Program-made: the position numbers and the translations under genes
Shown here: positions 34,901 to 43,493 of the stretch, one piece after another
Layout of the letters: each line of letters begins with the position of its first letter
Numbering within the stretch: the first letter of the stretch is position 1
The notes under the pieces: model-generated
What the model saw: the letters and a program-made list of their open reading frames with translations, nothing else
What the model was told of the DNA's origin: nothing
Database searches by the model: none
From: an uncultured bacterium
GTDB lineage: Bacteria > Cyanobacteriota > Vampirovibrionia > Gastranaerophilales > Gastranaerophilaceae
Reading direction: 5' to 3'
DNA length: 64,000 nucleotides
Assembly: GCA_902795965.1 (NCBI GenBank)
Contig: CADBNI010000021.1
Span: 62,001 to 126,000 of the forward strand

Positions 34901-36051
34901 TCAACGTATTCCTGATATTTTTTTATTCCAATGTATGCCTCTCCGTTGACCAAAGTTGTAGGAGTGCCGTTTACACCTCTTTTGTAGCAATCGTCAATTT
35001 GTTTTTTTATTTCTTCTTCGGTTTCGATACTGTTTGCATCTTTTTTAAGCTGTTCCATATCAAATCCCATATCTTTTACCAAATCAAGAATTTGAGCTTC
35101 GGTTTGCGGTTTTTTCTCAAACAGGATATTATTCATATCCCAGAATTTTCCTTGTTTTTCAGCTGCAATCGAGTATTTTGCATCAATACAAGCACCGTTA
35201 TGGAGTTGGTTTGTAAGATATACATTGCATTCTTTGTCAAGCGGAAGATTTCTGTGAACGATTTGAATACCTTTAATTTCTTTAGCAAGTTTGTGCATCA
35301 TAATATTATGTGCAAAACAAATAGGGCATTGATAATCCGAATAAACATATACAATCAATTTCGGATTTTCCGAGCCTAAGATATTTCCGCTTACCGCGTA
35401 TTTGTTCTTTTTAACGTTTATAAACTCTTTGAATTCCTTTTGTCTTTCTACTTGCGGAGCAAAAATATTTGTTTTTGTCGTGTAGAATAAAAATCCGCCC
35501 GCACAAAGCATTACGACAATAAAAGCGATTAAGTATGCTTTTACTTTTATTGCATCAACAAAATCTTCAACGCTTTGACGGATTGATTTTTTGAATCCTC
35601 CGTTTTTAAAGTCCGTTGCAATACAACCGATTAAGAAATTCAAAATGTAGGTAAACGCGCAAAGAACGCACAATTTTTTGATTTCAAAAAGGCTCAGACA
35701 GAGCAAAAGCATAGAAATTGCGAACGAAACCACGCCTAATGATGCGATATAATCAAGAGGATTTTTAAATACTTCCAAAAATTTTAAAAATTTTATGTTT
35801 TTAAGTTTTTCAACAAATAACATAAGCAATATAAACATATAGAGGAACATTCCCCAGTATGCAAGCGGTATCCCGAAGAATTGGGATTCGGTAGTTTTTG
35901 CTATTCCGTCACAGTCAATAAATTCGTTTATTGAACAAAAACTTGATAATGCATAAGGGTTAAAGTTTGCATCATAGTAAATCAAAGCCAATTTTATTGT
36001 GGTAACAATCCCGATAAGTGCCAATATTGCAATAGAAATCTTTTTCTTCAT
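34873..36051 (-). CDS. VKOR-DsbA fusion for disulfide formation
   Basis: The ATG at 36051 has AAGGAG 7 bases upstream; the frame also reaches a TTG at 36057. The N-terminal half (to about residue 190) is a vitamin K epoxide reductase domain of four to five spans with CSINEFIDC near 41-49 and CVLC near 131. After one more span near 173-193 comes a DsbA/thioredoxin domain with YSDYQCPIC near 231-240. Together they oxidise secreted proteins and pass electrons to quinone, as in cyanobacterial VKOR-Trx fusions. This would serve Cys-containing pilins and other secreted proteins. Confidence 0.88.
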   Translation of the reverse strand: MKKKISIAILALIGIVTTIKLALIYYDANFNPYALSSFCSINEFIDCDGIAKTTESQFFGIPLAYWGMFLYMFILLMLFVEKLKNIKFLKFLEVFKNPLDYIASLGVVSFAISMLLLCLSLFEIKKLCVLCAFTYILNFLIGCIATDFKNGGFKKSIRQSVEDFVDAIKVKAYLIAFIVVMLCAGGFLFYTTKTNIFAPQVERQKEFKEFINVKKNKYAVSGNILGSENPKLIVYVYSDYQCPICFAHNIMMHKLAKEIKGIQIVHRNLPLDKECNVYLTNQLHNGACIDAKYSIAAEKQGKFWDMNNILFEKKPQTEAQILDLVKDMGFDMEQLKKDANSIETEEEIKKQIDDCYKRGVNGTPTTLVNGEAYIGIKKYQEYVEWINKELKK

Positions 36052-36189
36052 AGCCAATCTCCTTACGTATAATATTACAATTTAATTAAATATAAATCAA
36101 TAGTATAAAGAAGAATTAAATGTAATGCTTTTGTTTAATAATCTTGAATTAATTGTATATGTATTATATAGTAATGTCGTGAGGTCGGT

Positions 36190-36933
36190 TTGAAAAAGAA
36201 TACACTTGATATGTTTTTGCAAAAAGTTTTGAATGTGCCGTTTTGGATTAAACAGGTTATGTTTCTAAAACTGTCAAATGAAATGAAAAGCCATTATTGC
36301 TATGAATTTTTGCAAAATAATGAAGGTAATCTTTTTACAACTTATGTTCCGATATTGACTTTTAACGGAAGAATGGAACTTGAGGAAAGAAAAAGCGGGT
36401 TTGATTACAATATTTATAATTTTTTGCAATCCTGCGAGGACGGATTGAGTATAATCGAAATTGCCTCAAATACTTTTCTTACGATGGAAGAAGTTGCGAA
36501 AATATTTGAATTTTGCGTTGAACAGACTTTTGTAAAAACTCCCGAAGCAAAGGAAATTTCTGCAATGGCGGGATTTATAGCGGGTAAATTCAGACTCGGT
36601 GAATATTATAGGCGCAGAGGCGATTTGAATGTTGATGAACTTCATAACGCAATCATGACCCATGAAAATTCTACCGATAAACAATTTGGTGAAGTCCTTG
36701 TTAATTTGGGTTATGTCAGTGAAAATGAGATGAAAACGCTTTTGCTTCTTAAAGAGGAAGCTCAAAAACGTTTTATTTTGGATTACAATATTGTACCAAA
36801 ATCCGGAACGGCTTATTCGGACGAAAGTCAACAATATAAAGAAGAAGCGGAAAAACTTAAAGAAGAAAATAAAATATTAAAAAGCAAGTTGGTACAACTT
36901 CTTGCTATGGTAAAGAAAAATGCAAACCCCTGA
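36190..36933 (+). CDS. Protein with GspE/MshEN-like N-terminal domain
   Basis: 247 residues from a TTG start with GAGG five bases upstream. Residues 130-200 match the N-terminal domain of type II secretion/type IV pilus ATPases (GKFRLGEYYRRRGDLNVDEL, then FGEVLVNLGYVSENEM), which in MshE binds c-di-GMP or a partner. No ATPase domain follows. The last 30 residues form a coiled coil. Such free MshEN-like proteins may regulate secretion or motility; function here unproven. It overlaps the asparaginase start by 14 bases. Confidence 0.7.
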   Translation: MKKNTLDMFLQKVLNVPFWIKQVMFLKLSNEMKSHYCYEFLQNNEGNLFTTYVPILTFNGRMELEERKSGFDYNIYNFLQSCEDGLSIIEIASNTFLTMEEVAKIFEFCVEQTFVKTPEAKEISAMAGFIAGKFRLGEYYRRRGDLNVDELHNAIMTHENSTDKQFGEVLVNLGYVSENEMKTLLLLKEEAQKRFILDYNIVPKSGTAYSDESQQYKEEAEKLKEENKILKSKLVQLLAMVKKNANP

Positions 36934-37861
36934 AATACTTGTAAAATACATACGTGACGGATTGTTAGAACAGGAACATGCGGGATATGTTATTCTTGCA
37001 AACAGAAATCGCCCGATTGATTTTAAAGGTGACAGCGACAACTGTCCGTTTTATCTTCGCTCCTGTGCAAAACCTTTGCAGGCAAGTTTGATTATTGATT
37101 TTGGCATGGATAAATTTTACGAAATGACAGAAGAAGAAATTGCGGTTTGTTCGGCTTCTCATGCGGGTGAAAAAGTTCATACCAAGGTGATTAAAGGACT
37201 TTTGGATAAAATCGGACTTGATGAAACTTACTTGAAATGCGGATTACATGAACCTTTATCAAAAACGCGCAGACGTGAAATGCTCCTTAACGGTGAAGAA
37301 GTGAATGTTTTGCAGAACAACTGTTCGGGAAAACACGTTATGATGCTTGGTTTATGCAAAATGAAAGGTTGGGATTTATCTGATTACGACAGTTTGGAAC
37401 ACCCTCTACAAGTTGAAATTAAACGCAAAATTTATGATTTGTGCGAAGTTAAACATGAATATCCCGTTACAAAGGACGGATGCGGTGTTCCTATAGTTTC
37501 AATGCCGCTTGTTAATATGCTCAAAGGTTATTTGAATCTTTTCTGCGATAAAAAATATGAAAAAATCAAAAACGCTTTTTTGAATAATCCTTACCTTATT
37601 GGCGGTGAGGACAGAACGGATACGAAAATTATTGAAAATTCCGAAGGTTTAATTGCAAAAGTCGGTGCGGGCGGGCTTTGTATTGTGGTGAATACGTTAA
37701 CGGAAGAAGCGTTTGTCGTAAAAATTTGCGATTGTGATATGAAAGCGCGCGAGCTTACCGTTATTCAGACTCTCAAAAATCTTAAATGGGCTGATATCCC
37801 CGTTGATAAAACAATAAAAACCCTTCATGGCGATATCGTGGGCGAAATTATTGTTAATTGA
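36920..37861 (+). CDS. Asparaginase family protein (Asparaginase_II type)
   Basis: 313 residues. Family pattern: RSCAKPLQASLIIDFG near 47-62, CSASHAGEKVHTK near 76-88, NNCSGKHVMMLGLCKMKGW near 131-149 and a CGVP segment near 183. Members hydrolyse asparagine to aspartate and ammonia. The ATG lies inside the end of the MshEN-like gene. It is followed by an own-promoter TIM-barrel gene 36 bases on. The enzyme is cytoplasmic since no signal peptide is seen. Confidence 0.88.
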   Translation: MQTPEILVKYIRDGLLEQEHAGYVILANRNRPIDFKGDSDNCPFYLRSCAKPLQASLIIDFGMDKFYEMTEEEIAVCSASHAGEKVHTKVIKGLLDKIGLDETYLKCGLHEPLSKTRRREMLLNGEEVNVLQNNCSGKHVMMLGLCKMKGWDLSDYDSLEHPLQVEIKRKIYDLCEVKHEYPVTKDGCGVPIVSMPLVNMLKGYLNLFCDKKYEKIKNAFLNNPYLIGGEDRTDTKIIENSEGLIAKVGAGGLCIVVNTLTEEAFVVKICDCDMKARELTVIQTLKNLKWADIPVDKTIKTLHGDIVGEIIVN

Positions 37862-37868
37862 AAAATTG

Positions 37869-37877
37869 TGCTATAAT
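37869..37877 (+). promoter_or_regulatory. Extended -10 promoter before the TIM-barrel gene
   Basis: TGCTATAAT at 37869-37877 followed by GAAGGAG and a GTG start at 37898. Confidence 0.55.
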
Positions 37878-37897
37878 TTCTTTGAAGGAGAATTACG

Positions 37898-38737
37898 GTG
37901 CAAAAAACTTTTGACAAACTTAATTTTATCACTGCAGGTATGCCGTTAAGAACAGGTAAAGGTTCTTATCCAGATGCTTTTGATATTTTGAAAGAAATGA
38001 ATTTGGACGGTATGGAACTTGAATTTGTTCACGGGGTCAGAATGCGTGACGAACACAGAACTTTTGTCAAGGATATGTCAAAAGACTTTGTAATCACCGC
38101 TCACGGGCCATTTTACATAAACCTTAATTCTCAAGAACCCGAAAAAATTGATGCAAGTGTTCAAAGGATTATTGATACAGCCTCTGTTGCCTCGCAGGCG
38201 GGGGCATTCAGTATTACTTATCACGCTGCTTTTTATATGGGTCAAGATAAATCCGTCGTCTTTGAACAGGTCAAAAATCAAACAAAACGTATAATTGACG
38301 TGCTTGAAAAAGAAAATATCAAGGTTTGGATTCGCCCCGAAACTACGGGAAAAGGCACGCAGTGGGGCGATATTGACGAAATTATTAATCTTTCAAAAGA
38401 ATTTGAACAGGTCTTGCCCTGCGTGGATTTTTCTCATCTTCATGCACGAAGTGCAGGCGAATTTAACACTTATGACGAATTTGCCAAAGTGCTTGAAAAA
38501 ATGGGTAACGAAATAGGACAATATGCACTCGAGAATTTTCACGGTCATCTTGCGGGAATTGAATACACCGCAAAAGGTGAAAGACAACATTTAAACCTGC
38601 AAGAATCCGATATGAATTACAAAGATTTACTCAAAGCCTTGAAAGATTTTGACGTAAAAGGTGCAATAGTTTGCGAAAGCCCCAATATTGAGGACGACTG
38701 CAAGTTGCTTAAAGATTTTTATAACTCCATCAAATAA
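37898..38737 (+). CDS. nfo: Endonuclease IV-like TIM-barrel protein
   Basis: 279 residues, GTG start with GAAGGAG. Fits the AP endonuclease 2/xylose isomerase-like barrel: TAHGPFYINLNS near 66, TYHAAFYMG near 107, RPETTGKG near 148, VDFSHLHARSAGEF near 176, and FHGHLAGIEY with CESPNIE late. These His, Glu and Asp residues match the three-zinc site of endonuclease IV, which cuts DNA 5' of abasic sites. Some archaeal-type members have unclear function, so the symbol is tentative. Confidence 0.72.
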   Translation: MQKTFDKLNFITAGMPLRTGKGSYPDAFDILKEMNLDGMELEFVHGVRMRDEHRTFVKDMSKDFVITAHGPFYINLNSQEPEKIDASVQRIIDTASVASQAGAFSITYHAAFYMGQDKSVVFEQVKNQTKRIIDVLEKENIKVWIRPETTGKGTQWGDIDEIINLSKEFEQVLPCVDFSHLHARSAGEFNTYDEFAKVLEKMGNEIGQYALENFHGHLAGIEYTAKGERQHLNLQESDMNYKDLLKALKDFDVKGAIVCESPNIEDDCKLLKDFYNSIK

Positions 38738-38781
38738 ACGATATAATTAAAGTTTTTTGTAAATTTTCCGATTACCTTATT

Positions 38782-38807
38782 GTCATTCTGAGGCTTTAGC
38801 CGAAGGA
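38782..38807 (+). repeat. Half REP element carrying the next ribosome site
   Basis: GTCATTCTGAGG followed by CTTTAGCCGAAGGAGG. The AAGGAGG that serves the 38815 gene lies within repeat-derived sequence. Confidence 0.5.
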
Positions 38808-38814
38808 GGTTTAT

Positions 38815-39183
38815 ATGTTCAACAATGTTAACAATCCTTTTGCGCAACGTGCGGTTTCTTCATCAACATCTTCCGACAGCGGAGGAAAACGTCAAAAAGA
38901 AGACCCTAAAAAAGAACTGAAAAAATATATAGATGAGGAAGAACCCGATGAAGTTTTAATCGGCGGTCAGCCGATTTTGACCGAGGACGAGGTGCTTGCA
39001 ATGACCCGCAGTTACATTGCAAACCTGAAAAACGAACATTCCGACAACGAAAAAATTCTCAAAAAATTGGATAATTATTTGGAAAAATTTGACGTTAAAA
39101 AATTTATGAAAAAGAACCCCAATATGACAAGCCCTGATTTTTATATGGTTATGTATAACGAAACCGAAGGACTTGTAAAATGA
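38815..39183 (+). CDS. Small orphan protein, acidic and helical
   Basis: 122 residues, no signal or span. A Ser-rich start, a very charged middle (KRQKEDPKKELKKYIDEEEP), and a helical C-terminal part. AAGGAGG precedes the ATG. The upstream ribosome site lies in a REP half element. No named family; possible role unknown. It is followed by the 20-bp element shared with 11404. Confidence 0.6.
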   Translation: MFNNVNNPFAQRAVSSSTSSDSGGKRQKEDPKKELKKYIDEEEPDEVLIGGQPILTEDEVLAMTRSYIANLKNEHSDNEKILKKLDNYLEKFDVKKFMKKNPNMTSPDFYMVMYNETEGLVK

Positions 39184-39184
39184 A

Positions 39185-39204
39185 TTGTAAAGTTTTGTAA
39201 CAAA
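39185..39204 (+). promoter_or_regulatory. Conserved 20-bp upstream element, copy 2
   Basis: Identical to 11404-11423. It starts right after the stop codon of the 38815 gene, 72 bp before the 39276 gene. Confidence 0.55.
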
Positions 39205-39275
39205 ATAAAAAATTTTAGGCAATTATGTGGAAATTATATCCTTAATATATATAAGAGATATTAAGGAGTATAATT

Positions 39276-39539
39276 ATGGTACAAAGATATGACAAACCTG
39301 TTGAAGGTATAGGACCGTATAAAGCAAAAAGTTACGGAGATATTCTTGAACAGTACAGAAACTACGAGGCAACCGAATATAAACCACAAAAAACTACGGT
39401 GCCATTAGTTAAGAAAAAACAACAGGCTCAAAATGTTCCGACAGTGCCTATGGGTACAAGTGTACTATCATTTGCGGGAGTTCTTAATAAGTTTGGGAAC
39501 GAGCAAAATAATCAGGCAGGCGGTATTGCTCGCGGATAA
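39276..39539 (+). CDS. Small orphan protein, basic and Gln/Pro-rich
   Basis: 87 residues. Short, low-complexity in its middle (KPQKTTVPLVKKKQQ), no membrane span or signal peptide, ending QAGGIARG. TTAAGGAG lies 8 bases before the ATG. It shares its upstream 20-bp element with the 11505 gene. It may be lineage-specific. No function recognised. Confidence 0.6.
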   Translation: MVQRYDKPVEGIGPYKAKSYGDILEQYRNYEATEYKPQKTTVPLVKKKQQAQNVPTVPMGTSVLSFAGVLNKFGNEQNNQAGGIARG

Positions 39540-39566
39540 TTTTTGCAAATAGTTTTTGTTTATAAT

Positions 39567-39596
39567 AGACTATTCCTTGATGAGGAATAGTCTTTT
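39567..39596 (+). terminator. Hairpin between the 39276 gene and coaX
   Basis: AGACTATTCC (39567-39576) and GGAATAGTCT (39584-39593), loop of seven, then four T before the coaX ATG. It can end the 39276 transcript. The 3' arm also holds the GAGGAA that would be the coaX ribosome site, and TATAAT (39561-39566) directly precedes it, so the hairpin may also mask coaX translation. Confidence 0.6.
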
Positions 39597-40382
39597 ATGT
39601 TATTAACATCTGATATCGGAAATACAAGCATTACCCTCGGACTTTTTGATAACGAAGCTCTGATTGAGGAATTTCGTCTTGCCTCCGACAAAGATTTGTC
39701 GTTGGAAGAATACGAGGTGCTTTTAAAATCTTTGTTTAAGGATTATTCGGTAAAAGATTGTATAATTTCTTCGGTTGTAGATGAATTAACCGCAAAATTT
39801 AAAAAAGCGGTTGATAATGTTTTCAAAATCAATTCGGTTTTGCTTTCAAGCAAAATCAATACGGGTGTAAAAATAAATATCGACAATCCCGAAGAAGCGG
39901 GGGCGGACAGGATTGCAAACGCGGCAGGTGCTTATGTGCTTTATAAACACCCTGCGATTGTGGTGGATTTTGGAACGGCAACAACTTTTGACATAATTAA
40001 TTCCAACGGTGAATTTATCGGCGGGATTATTTCGCTCGGAATTATGTCGCAAATGAAAGCATTGAACAAGTTTACGTCAAAACTTCCGCGCACTGATGTT
40101 TCTCTTTGCCCGAACGTAATCGGTCATAACACTAATGATGCAATACTTTCGGGGGTAATTAGAGGTACTGCCTCAATGATTGACGGACTTATTGAACAAT
40201 GCGAAAAAGAATTGGGCGAAAAAGCCGTAATTGTTGCAACAGGCGGATATTCGGGGCTGATTTCAAACTATTTGAAGCGTCCTTTTGACTTTATAAATCC
40301 GACTTTGACGCTTGAAGGGTTGAGATATCTTTATCAGATAAATTCAAATTCCATAAGTGAACTGCAAAAAATTTCCGACTAA
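39597..40382 (+). CDS. coaX: Type III pantothenate kinase
   Basis: 261 residues, normal length. Catalyses the first step of coenzyme A synthesis. The family's motifs are DIGNTSITLGLFDN at the N-terminus, GADRIANAAGAY near 102 and VVDFGTATTFDII near 122, followed by GGIISLGIMSQMKAL. Its ribosome site lies in the preceding hairpin. It overlaps the convergent rex gene by 39 bases at the stop. Confidence 0.95.
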   Translation: MLLTSDIGNTSITLGLFDNEALIEEFRLASDKDLSLEEYEVLLKSLFKDYSVKDCIISSVVDELTAKFKKAVDNVFKINSVLLSSKINTGVKINIDNPEEAGADRIANAAGAYVLYKHPAIVVDFGTATTFDIINSNGEFIGGIISLGIMSQMKALNKFTSKLPRTDVSLCPNVIGHNTNDAILSGVIRGTASMIDGLIEQCEKELGEKAVIVATGGYSGLISNYLKRPFDFINPTLTLEGLRYLYQINSNSISELQKISD

Positions 40383-40958
40383 GTTTTCGTTCCATACTTG
40401 TACGTTGTCAGGAACTGACAGAACGGTCGGAGTAAAGTTCCAAATATATTTGATGTGTGCGTTTACGAGAAAATCTGCGGTTGCTTGGGCGTATTGACCG
40501 GGAACCGTCATAATTGCGATTTCTATTTCTTCTTTTACTGCGGTCGGTGCAAGTTCATAGATATTTTGGATTTCCATACCGTTAATCAATTTGCCGATTT
40601 TGTTTTTGTCATTGTCAAAAATTGCCAATATTTTAAGTCCGTAAGCCGAAAAATTTCCGTAATTAGCAATCGCAGTACCGAGGTTTCCTGCCCCGATAAT
40701 CAGTGCTTTTTTTGTCTTTTTGAATCCGAGAGTCGTTTCAATCGAGCTTTTTAACTCTTTTACAATATATCCGATACGTGATTTGCCCGAATTATTCAAA
40801 AGGCTGATATCTTTCCTCACCTGCGAATCATCAATGTGCAAAAGCTCCGCAATATGTTTGCTTGAAACATATTCCTCGTTGCAGTTAATCATGTCTGATA
40901 AAATGCAATGATACAGTGTTAATCTGTTTATAACTTTGTCGGAAATCTTTTTATTCAC
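40344..40958 (-). CDS. rex: Redox-sensing transcriptional repressor Rex
   Basis: 204 residues. An N-terminal winged helix (SSKHIAELLHIDDSQVRKDI) is followed by a Rossmann fold with ALIIGAGNLGTAIANYG near 85-101 for NAD(H) binding. Rex senses the NADH/NAD ratio and controls fermentation genes. The start is GTG with TATAAT only 6 bases upstream (40970-40965) and no ribosome site, so the mRNA may be leaderless. A small hairpin at 40981-40997 lies further upstream. Confidence 0.95.
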   Translation of the reverse strand: MNKKISDKVINRLTLYHCILSDMINCNEEYVSSKHIAELLHIDDSQVRKDISLLNNSGKSRIGYIVKELKSSIETTLGFKKTKKALIIGAGNLGTAIANYGNFSAYGLKILAIFDNDKNKIGKLINGMEIQNIYELAPTAVKEEIEIAIMTVPGQYAQATADFLVNAHIKYIWNFTPTVLSVPDNVQVWNENLVGNFLQFTYGI

Positions 40959-40980
40959 AAAACAATTATATAATAAAAAT

Positions 40981-40997
40981 GACGGGGTTGCCCCGTC
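40981..40997 (-). terminator. GC-rich hairpin upstream of rex
   Basis: GACGGGG, loop TTG, CCCCGTC. Read on the minus strand a T-run follows, so it may terminate transcripts entering from the right. Confidence 0.4.
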
Positions 40998-41423
40998 GGA
41001 TTTATGAATTATATATGAAACAGCTCTCTTATATAATTATTATTCCACGGAACTAATTCTTTATAACTATATGTTAAGAAATATTTCTAATTCTTGAGAA
41101 TTAGTTTGATAAAATATTGTTAATAATTTATTTAATAACTACTTATGATAATTTTAAACAAAACCGACCTTTGACCGAGCGAACAATCAATGTTTGTGAG
41201 GAAAAAACAAAGGCTCGTACTGTTTGAGCGGTAAAGTATAATAGGCTGGATTGCGTATTGGCGGCAGAGGGCGAGTTGTTTTGCGACAGCAAAACACGCA
41301 GACCCGTTTATTGCCGCCAACCAAGCAGTCACGCGGGCCAATCCTTTGGTTCGTTCGCAATGACAATATAGCGAGTTTACGAGCCTTTAACCGAACAATT
41401 ACATTGATGTGAGCGAGGGAGCA

Positions 41424-41494
41424 GGTCGGGAGCTTCTTTGGTTTCTTTCTTGTCGGTACAAGAAAGAAACTGCGAGGGGGCGGTATACGCCCCG
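41424..41494. repeat. Dispersed hairpin repeat, copy 2
   Basis: Opposite orientation to 318-393. The 13-bp arms are at 41441-41453 and 41458-41470, loop CGGT. Confidence 0.75.
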
Positions 41495-41597
41495 CAATAC
41501 AAAATATAAAATTAATTATTTCTGTAAAATAACTAATTTATTAACAATTTATTCTTGCGAATAAGTTATTTTTGTCATATCATTGTTGTATGGAATT

Positions 41598-41670
41598 GTC
41601 ATTCTGAGATTGAAAAGTTATGAGATTCTTCGCTAACGCTCAGAATGACGTACAGTCGAAGAATCTCATA
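41598..41670. repeat. REP-like element in the gatA leader
   Basis: GTCATTCTGAG at its start faces CTCAGAATGAC, followed by GTCGAAGAATCTCATAA, as in the pgk leader. Confidence 0.65.
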
Positions 41671-41685
41671 AATAATGGAGAAATT

Positions 41686-43149
41686 ATGAACGAGCTTTTA
41701 AAAAAATCAGCAACGGAACAGAGCAAAGCTCTCAGGAATAAAGAAATTTCGGCGGTTGAACTTACAAATGCCGCTTTTGAAAGAATAGACGAATTGGAAG
41801 GTAAATTGGGTGCTTTTAACTCTTTGACAAAAGAAATTGCACTTGATACCGCAAAAAAAGTTGATGAAAAAATTGCAAAAGGCGAAGAACTTCCGCTTTT
41901 GGCAGGTGTTCCGCTTGCGCTTAAAGACAATATGAATTTGAAGGGGTCTAAGACGACAGCATCTTCAAAAATTTTGGAAAATTTTGTTTCACCTTTTAAT
42001 GCTACCGTTACGGAAAAATTGTTGAATAATCTTGTTCCTATTGTAGGAAAAGCTAATTTGGACGAATTCGCAATGGGTTCTTCAAACGAGAACTCTGCAT
42101 TCAAAAAGGTTCATAACCCTTGGAATTTGGATAAAGTTCCCGGAGGTTCTTCTGGCGGTTCTGCGGCAAGCGTTTCAGCTTGCGAAGCTACTCTTGCGCT
42201 CGGTTCCGATACGGGCGGTTCAATCAGACTTCCCGCATCTTTCTGCGGTATTGTAGGTATGAAACCGACTTACGGAAGGGTTTCTCGTTACGGTTTGATT
42301 GCTTTCGCGTCATCATTGGATCAAATAGGACCTTTTGCAAGAACGGTTGAAGACGCTGCTAATTTGCTTGAAGTTATTTCGGGTTATGATCCGAAAGATT
42401 CGACTTCGTTGAATTTGCCTGTTGAGCATTATGCGCAAAACCTTAATAACGATATTAAGGGCATGAAAGTCGGCGTTATAAAAGAACTTATGTCGGAAGG
42501 ATTGACCGAAGATGTTCAAAAGGCTATGCAAAAGGCGATTGACGATTATAAAAATATGGGTTGTGAAATCGTTGAAATTTCACTTCCGAGGCTTAAATAT
42601 TCAATCGGTATTTATTATATTTTGGCGACTGCCGAATGTTCATCGAATTTGGCAAGATTTGACGGTGTAAAATACGGATACAGAACACCTGATGCAAAGA
42701 CATTGCTTGAAATGTATACCAAAACCCGTGCCGAAGGTTTCGGCCCTGAGGTTAAACGTCGTATAATGCTTGGTACTTATGCGCTTTCTTCGGGTTATTA
42801 TGATGCTTATTATAAGAAAGCTCAGCAGATGCGCGCACTTGTTACGCAGGATTTTGAAGAAGCGTTCAAGAAGGTTGATATTTTGATATCTCCGACTTGT
42901 CCGAATACGGCATTTGATTTGGGTGCAAAATCTTCAGATCCTTTGGCAATGTATTTGACTGATATAGCAACGATTTCCGCAAACCTTGCGGGTATCCCGG
43001 GAATGAGCGTTCCTGCAGGATTTGACTGCGACGGTATGCCGATAGGCTTGCAAATCCTTGCTCCGCAACTGAAAGAAGGCAGATTGTTTAATGCGGCTCA
43101 CAAGTTTGAACGCGCAAACGATTACTACTTGCAGTTGGCAAAAATCTGA
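41686..43149 (+). CDS. gatA: Glutamyl-tRNA(Gln) amidotransferase subunit A
   Basis: 487 residues from the ATG at 41686, which has GGAG 5 bases before; the open frame upstream only reads through a REP element. GatA is the amidase of the GatCAB complex that makes Gln-tRNA(Gln). Amidase signature with catalytic residues: LKDNMNLKG (Lys), then VPGGSSGGSAASVSA and GSDTGGSIRLPASFCG (the Ser-cisSer-Lys triad). No gatB or gatC is adjacent. Confidence 0.96.
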   Translation: MNELLKKSATEQSKALRNKEISAVELTNAAFERIDELEGKLGAFNSLTKEIALDTAKKVDEKIAKGEELPLLAGVPLALKDNMNLKGSKTTASSKILENFVSPFNATVTEKLLNNLVPIVGKANLDEFAMGSSNENSAFKKVHNPWNLDKVPGGSSGGSAASVSACEATLALGSDTGGSIRLPASFCGIVGMKPTYGRVSRYGLIAFASSLDQIGPFARTVEDAANLLEVISGYDPKDSTSLNLPVEHYAQNLNNDIKGMKVGVIKELMSEGLTEDVQKAMQKAIDDYKNMGCEIVEISLPRLKYSIGIYYILATAECSSNLARFDGVKYGYRTPDAKTLLEMYTKTRAEGFGPEVKRRIMLGTYALSSGYYDAYYKKAQQMRALVTQDFEEAFKKVDILISPTCPNTAFDLGAKSSDPLAMYLTDIATISANLAGIPGMSVPAGFDCDGMPIGLQILAPQLKEGRLFNAAHKFERANDYYLQLAKI

Positions 43150-43160
43150 CAGAGGTGAAA

Positions 43161-43202
43161 ATGGAAGTTAATATAGGTGATGGATTATTTGTCAAACCTT
43201 AA
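43161..43202 (+). other. Mini-ORF: broken 5' end of the nucleotidyltransferase gene
   Basis: AGAGGTG precedes an ATG giving MEVNIGDGLFVKP, then TAA. The next codons in the same frame read HLKMLTDIFK, the start of the nucleotidyltransferase below. The stop replaces what family relatives often have as KPEHL, so it may be one G-to-T change. Confidence 0.5.
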
Positions 43203-43211
43203 CATCTGAAA

Positions 43212-43484
43212 ATGTTGACAGATATTTTCAAATTTTATTGCCCGAATGCCATTGTTTGGGCTTACGGCAGTCGTATAAACGGGAAGGCTCATGACGGAAG
43301 TGATTTGGATTTGGTTGTGAGGGATTTTGGTGCAAAAGATTTGAAACTTTCAAAACTGCGTGAACTTATAAATGACAGTAATATACCGTTTTTGGTTGAT
43401 ATAAATGAATTTGACAAACTTCCCGATTATTTTAAGACTGAAATCTTGAAGGATTATGTTGAAATTTATAATAAAAAATGTTAA
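43212..43484 (+). CDS. Minimal nucleotidyltransferase (MNT), possibly nonsense-interrupted
   Basis: 90 residues from an ATG that has no good ribosome site. The motif WAYGSRINGKAHDGSDLDLVV carries the GS and D-x-D active-site residues of MNT-type nucleotidyltransferases. These usually pair with HEPN proteins as antitoxins. The proper start seems to be 43161, but a TAA at 43200-43202 lies in frame. Re-initiation at 43212, ten bases later, is possible, so the protein may still be made. It comes 62 bases after gatA. Confidence 0.7.
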   Translation: MLTDIFKFYCPNAIVWAYGSRINGKAHDGSDLDLVVRDFGAKDLKLSKLRELINDSNIPFLVDINEFDKLPDYFKTEILKDYVEIYNKKC

Positions 43485-43493
43485 AATTAGTAT

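Larger units (their letters stand above)
40998..41685. other. Long intergenic region with structured element and repeats
   Basis: No convincing gene. 40998-41150 is plain AT-rich sequence. 41248-41344 is GC-richer and contains nested inverted repeats: GGATTG/CAATCC (41248 and 41339), TTGGCGGCA/TGCCGCCAA (41258-41266 and 41312-41320) and GTTTTGC/GCAAAAC (41278-41284 and 41289-41295). The next parts are the hairpin repeat shared with 318-393 and a REP-like element in the gatA leader. Confidence 0.6.

Noticed and set aside
41132-41341. 69-codon frame starting MARVTAWLAAING
   Set aside because: It reads through the nested inverted repeats of the 41.2-kb element; better explained as non-coding repeat.
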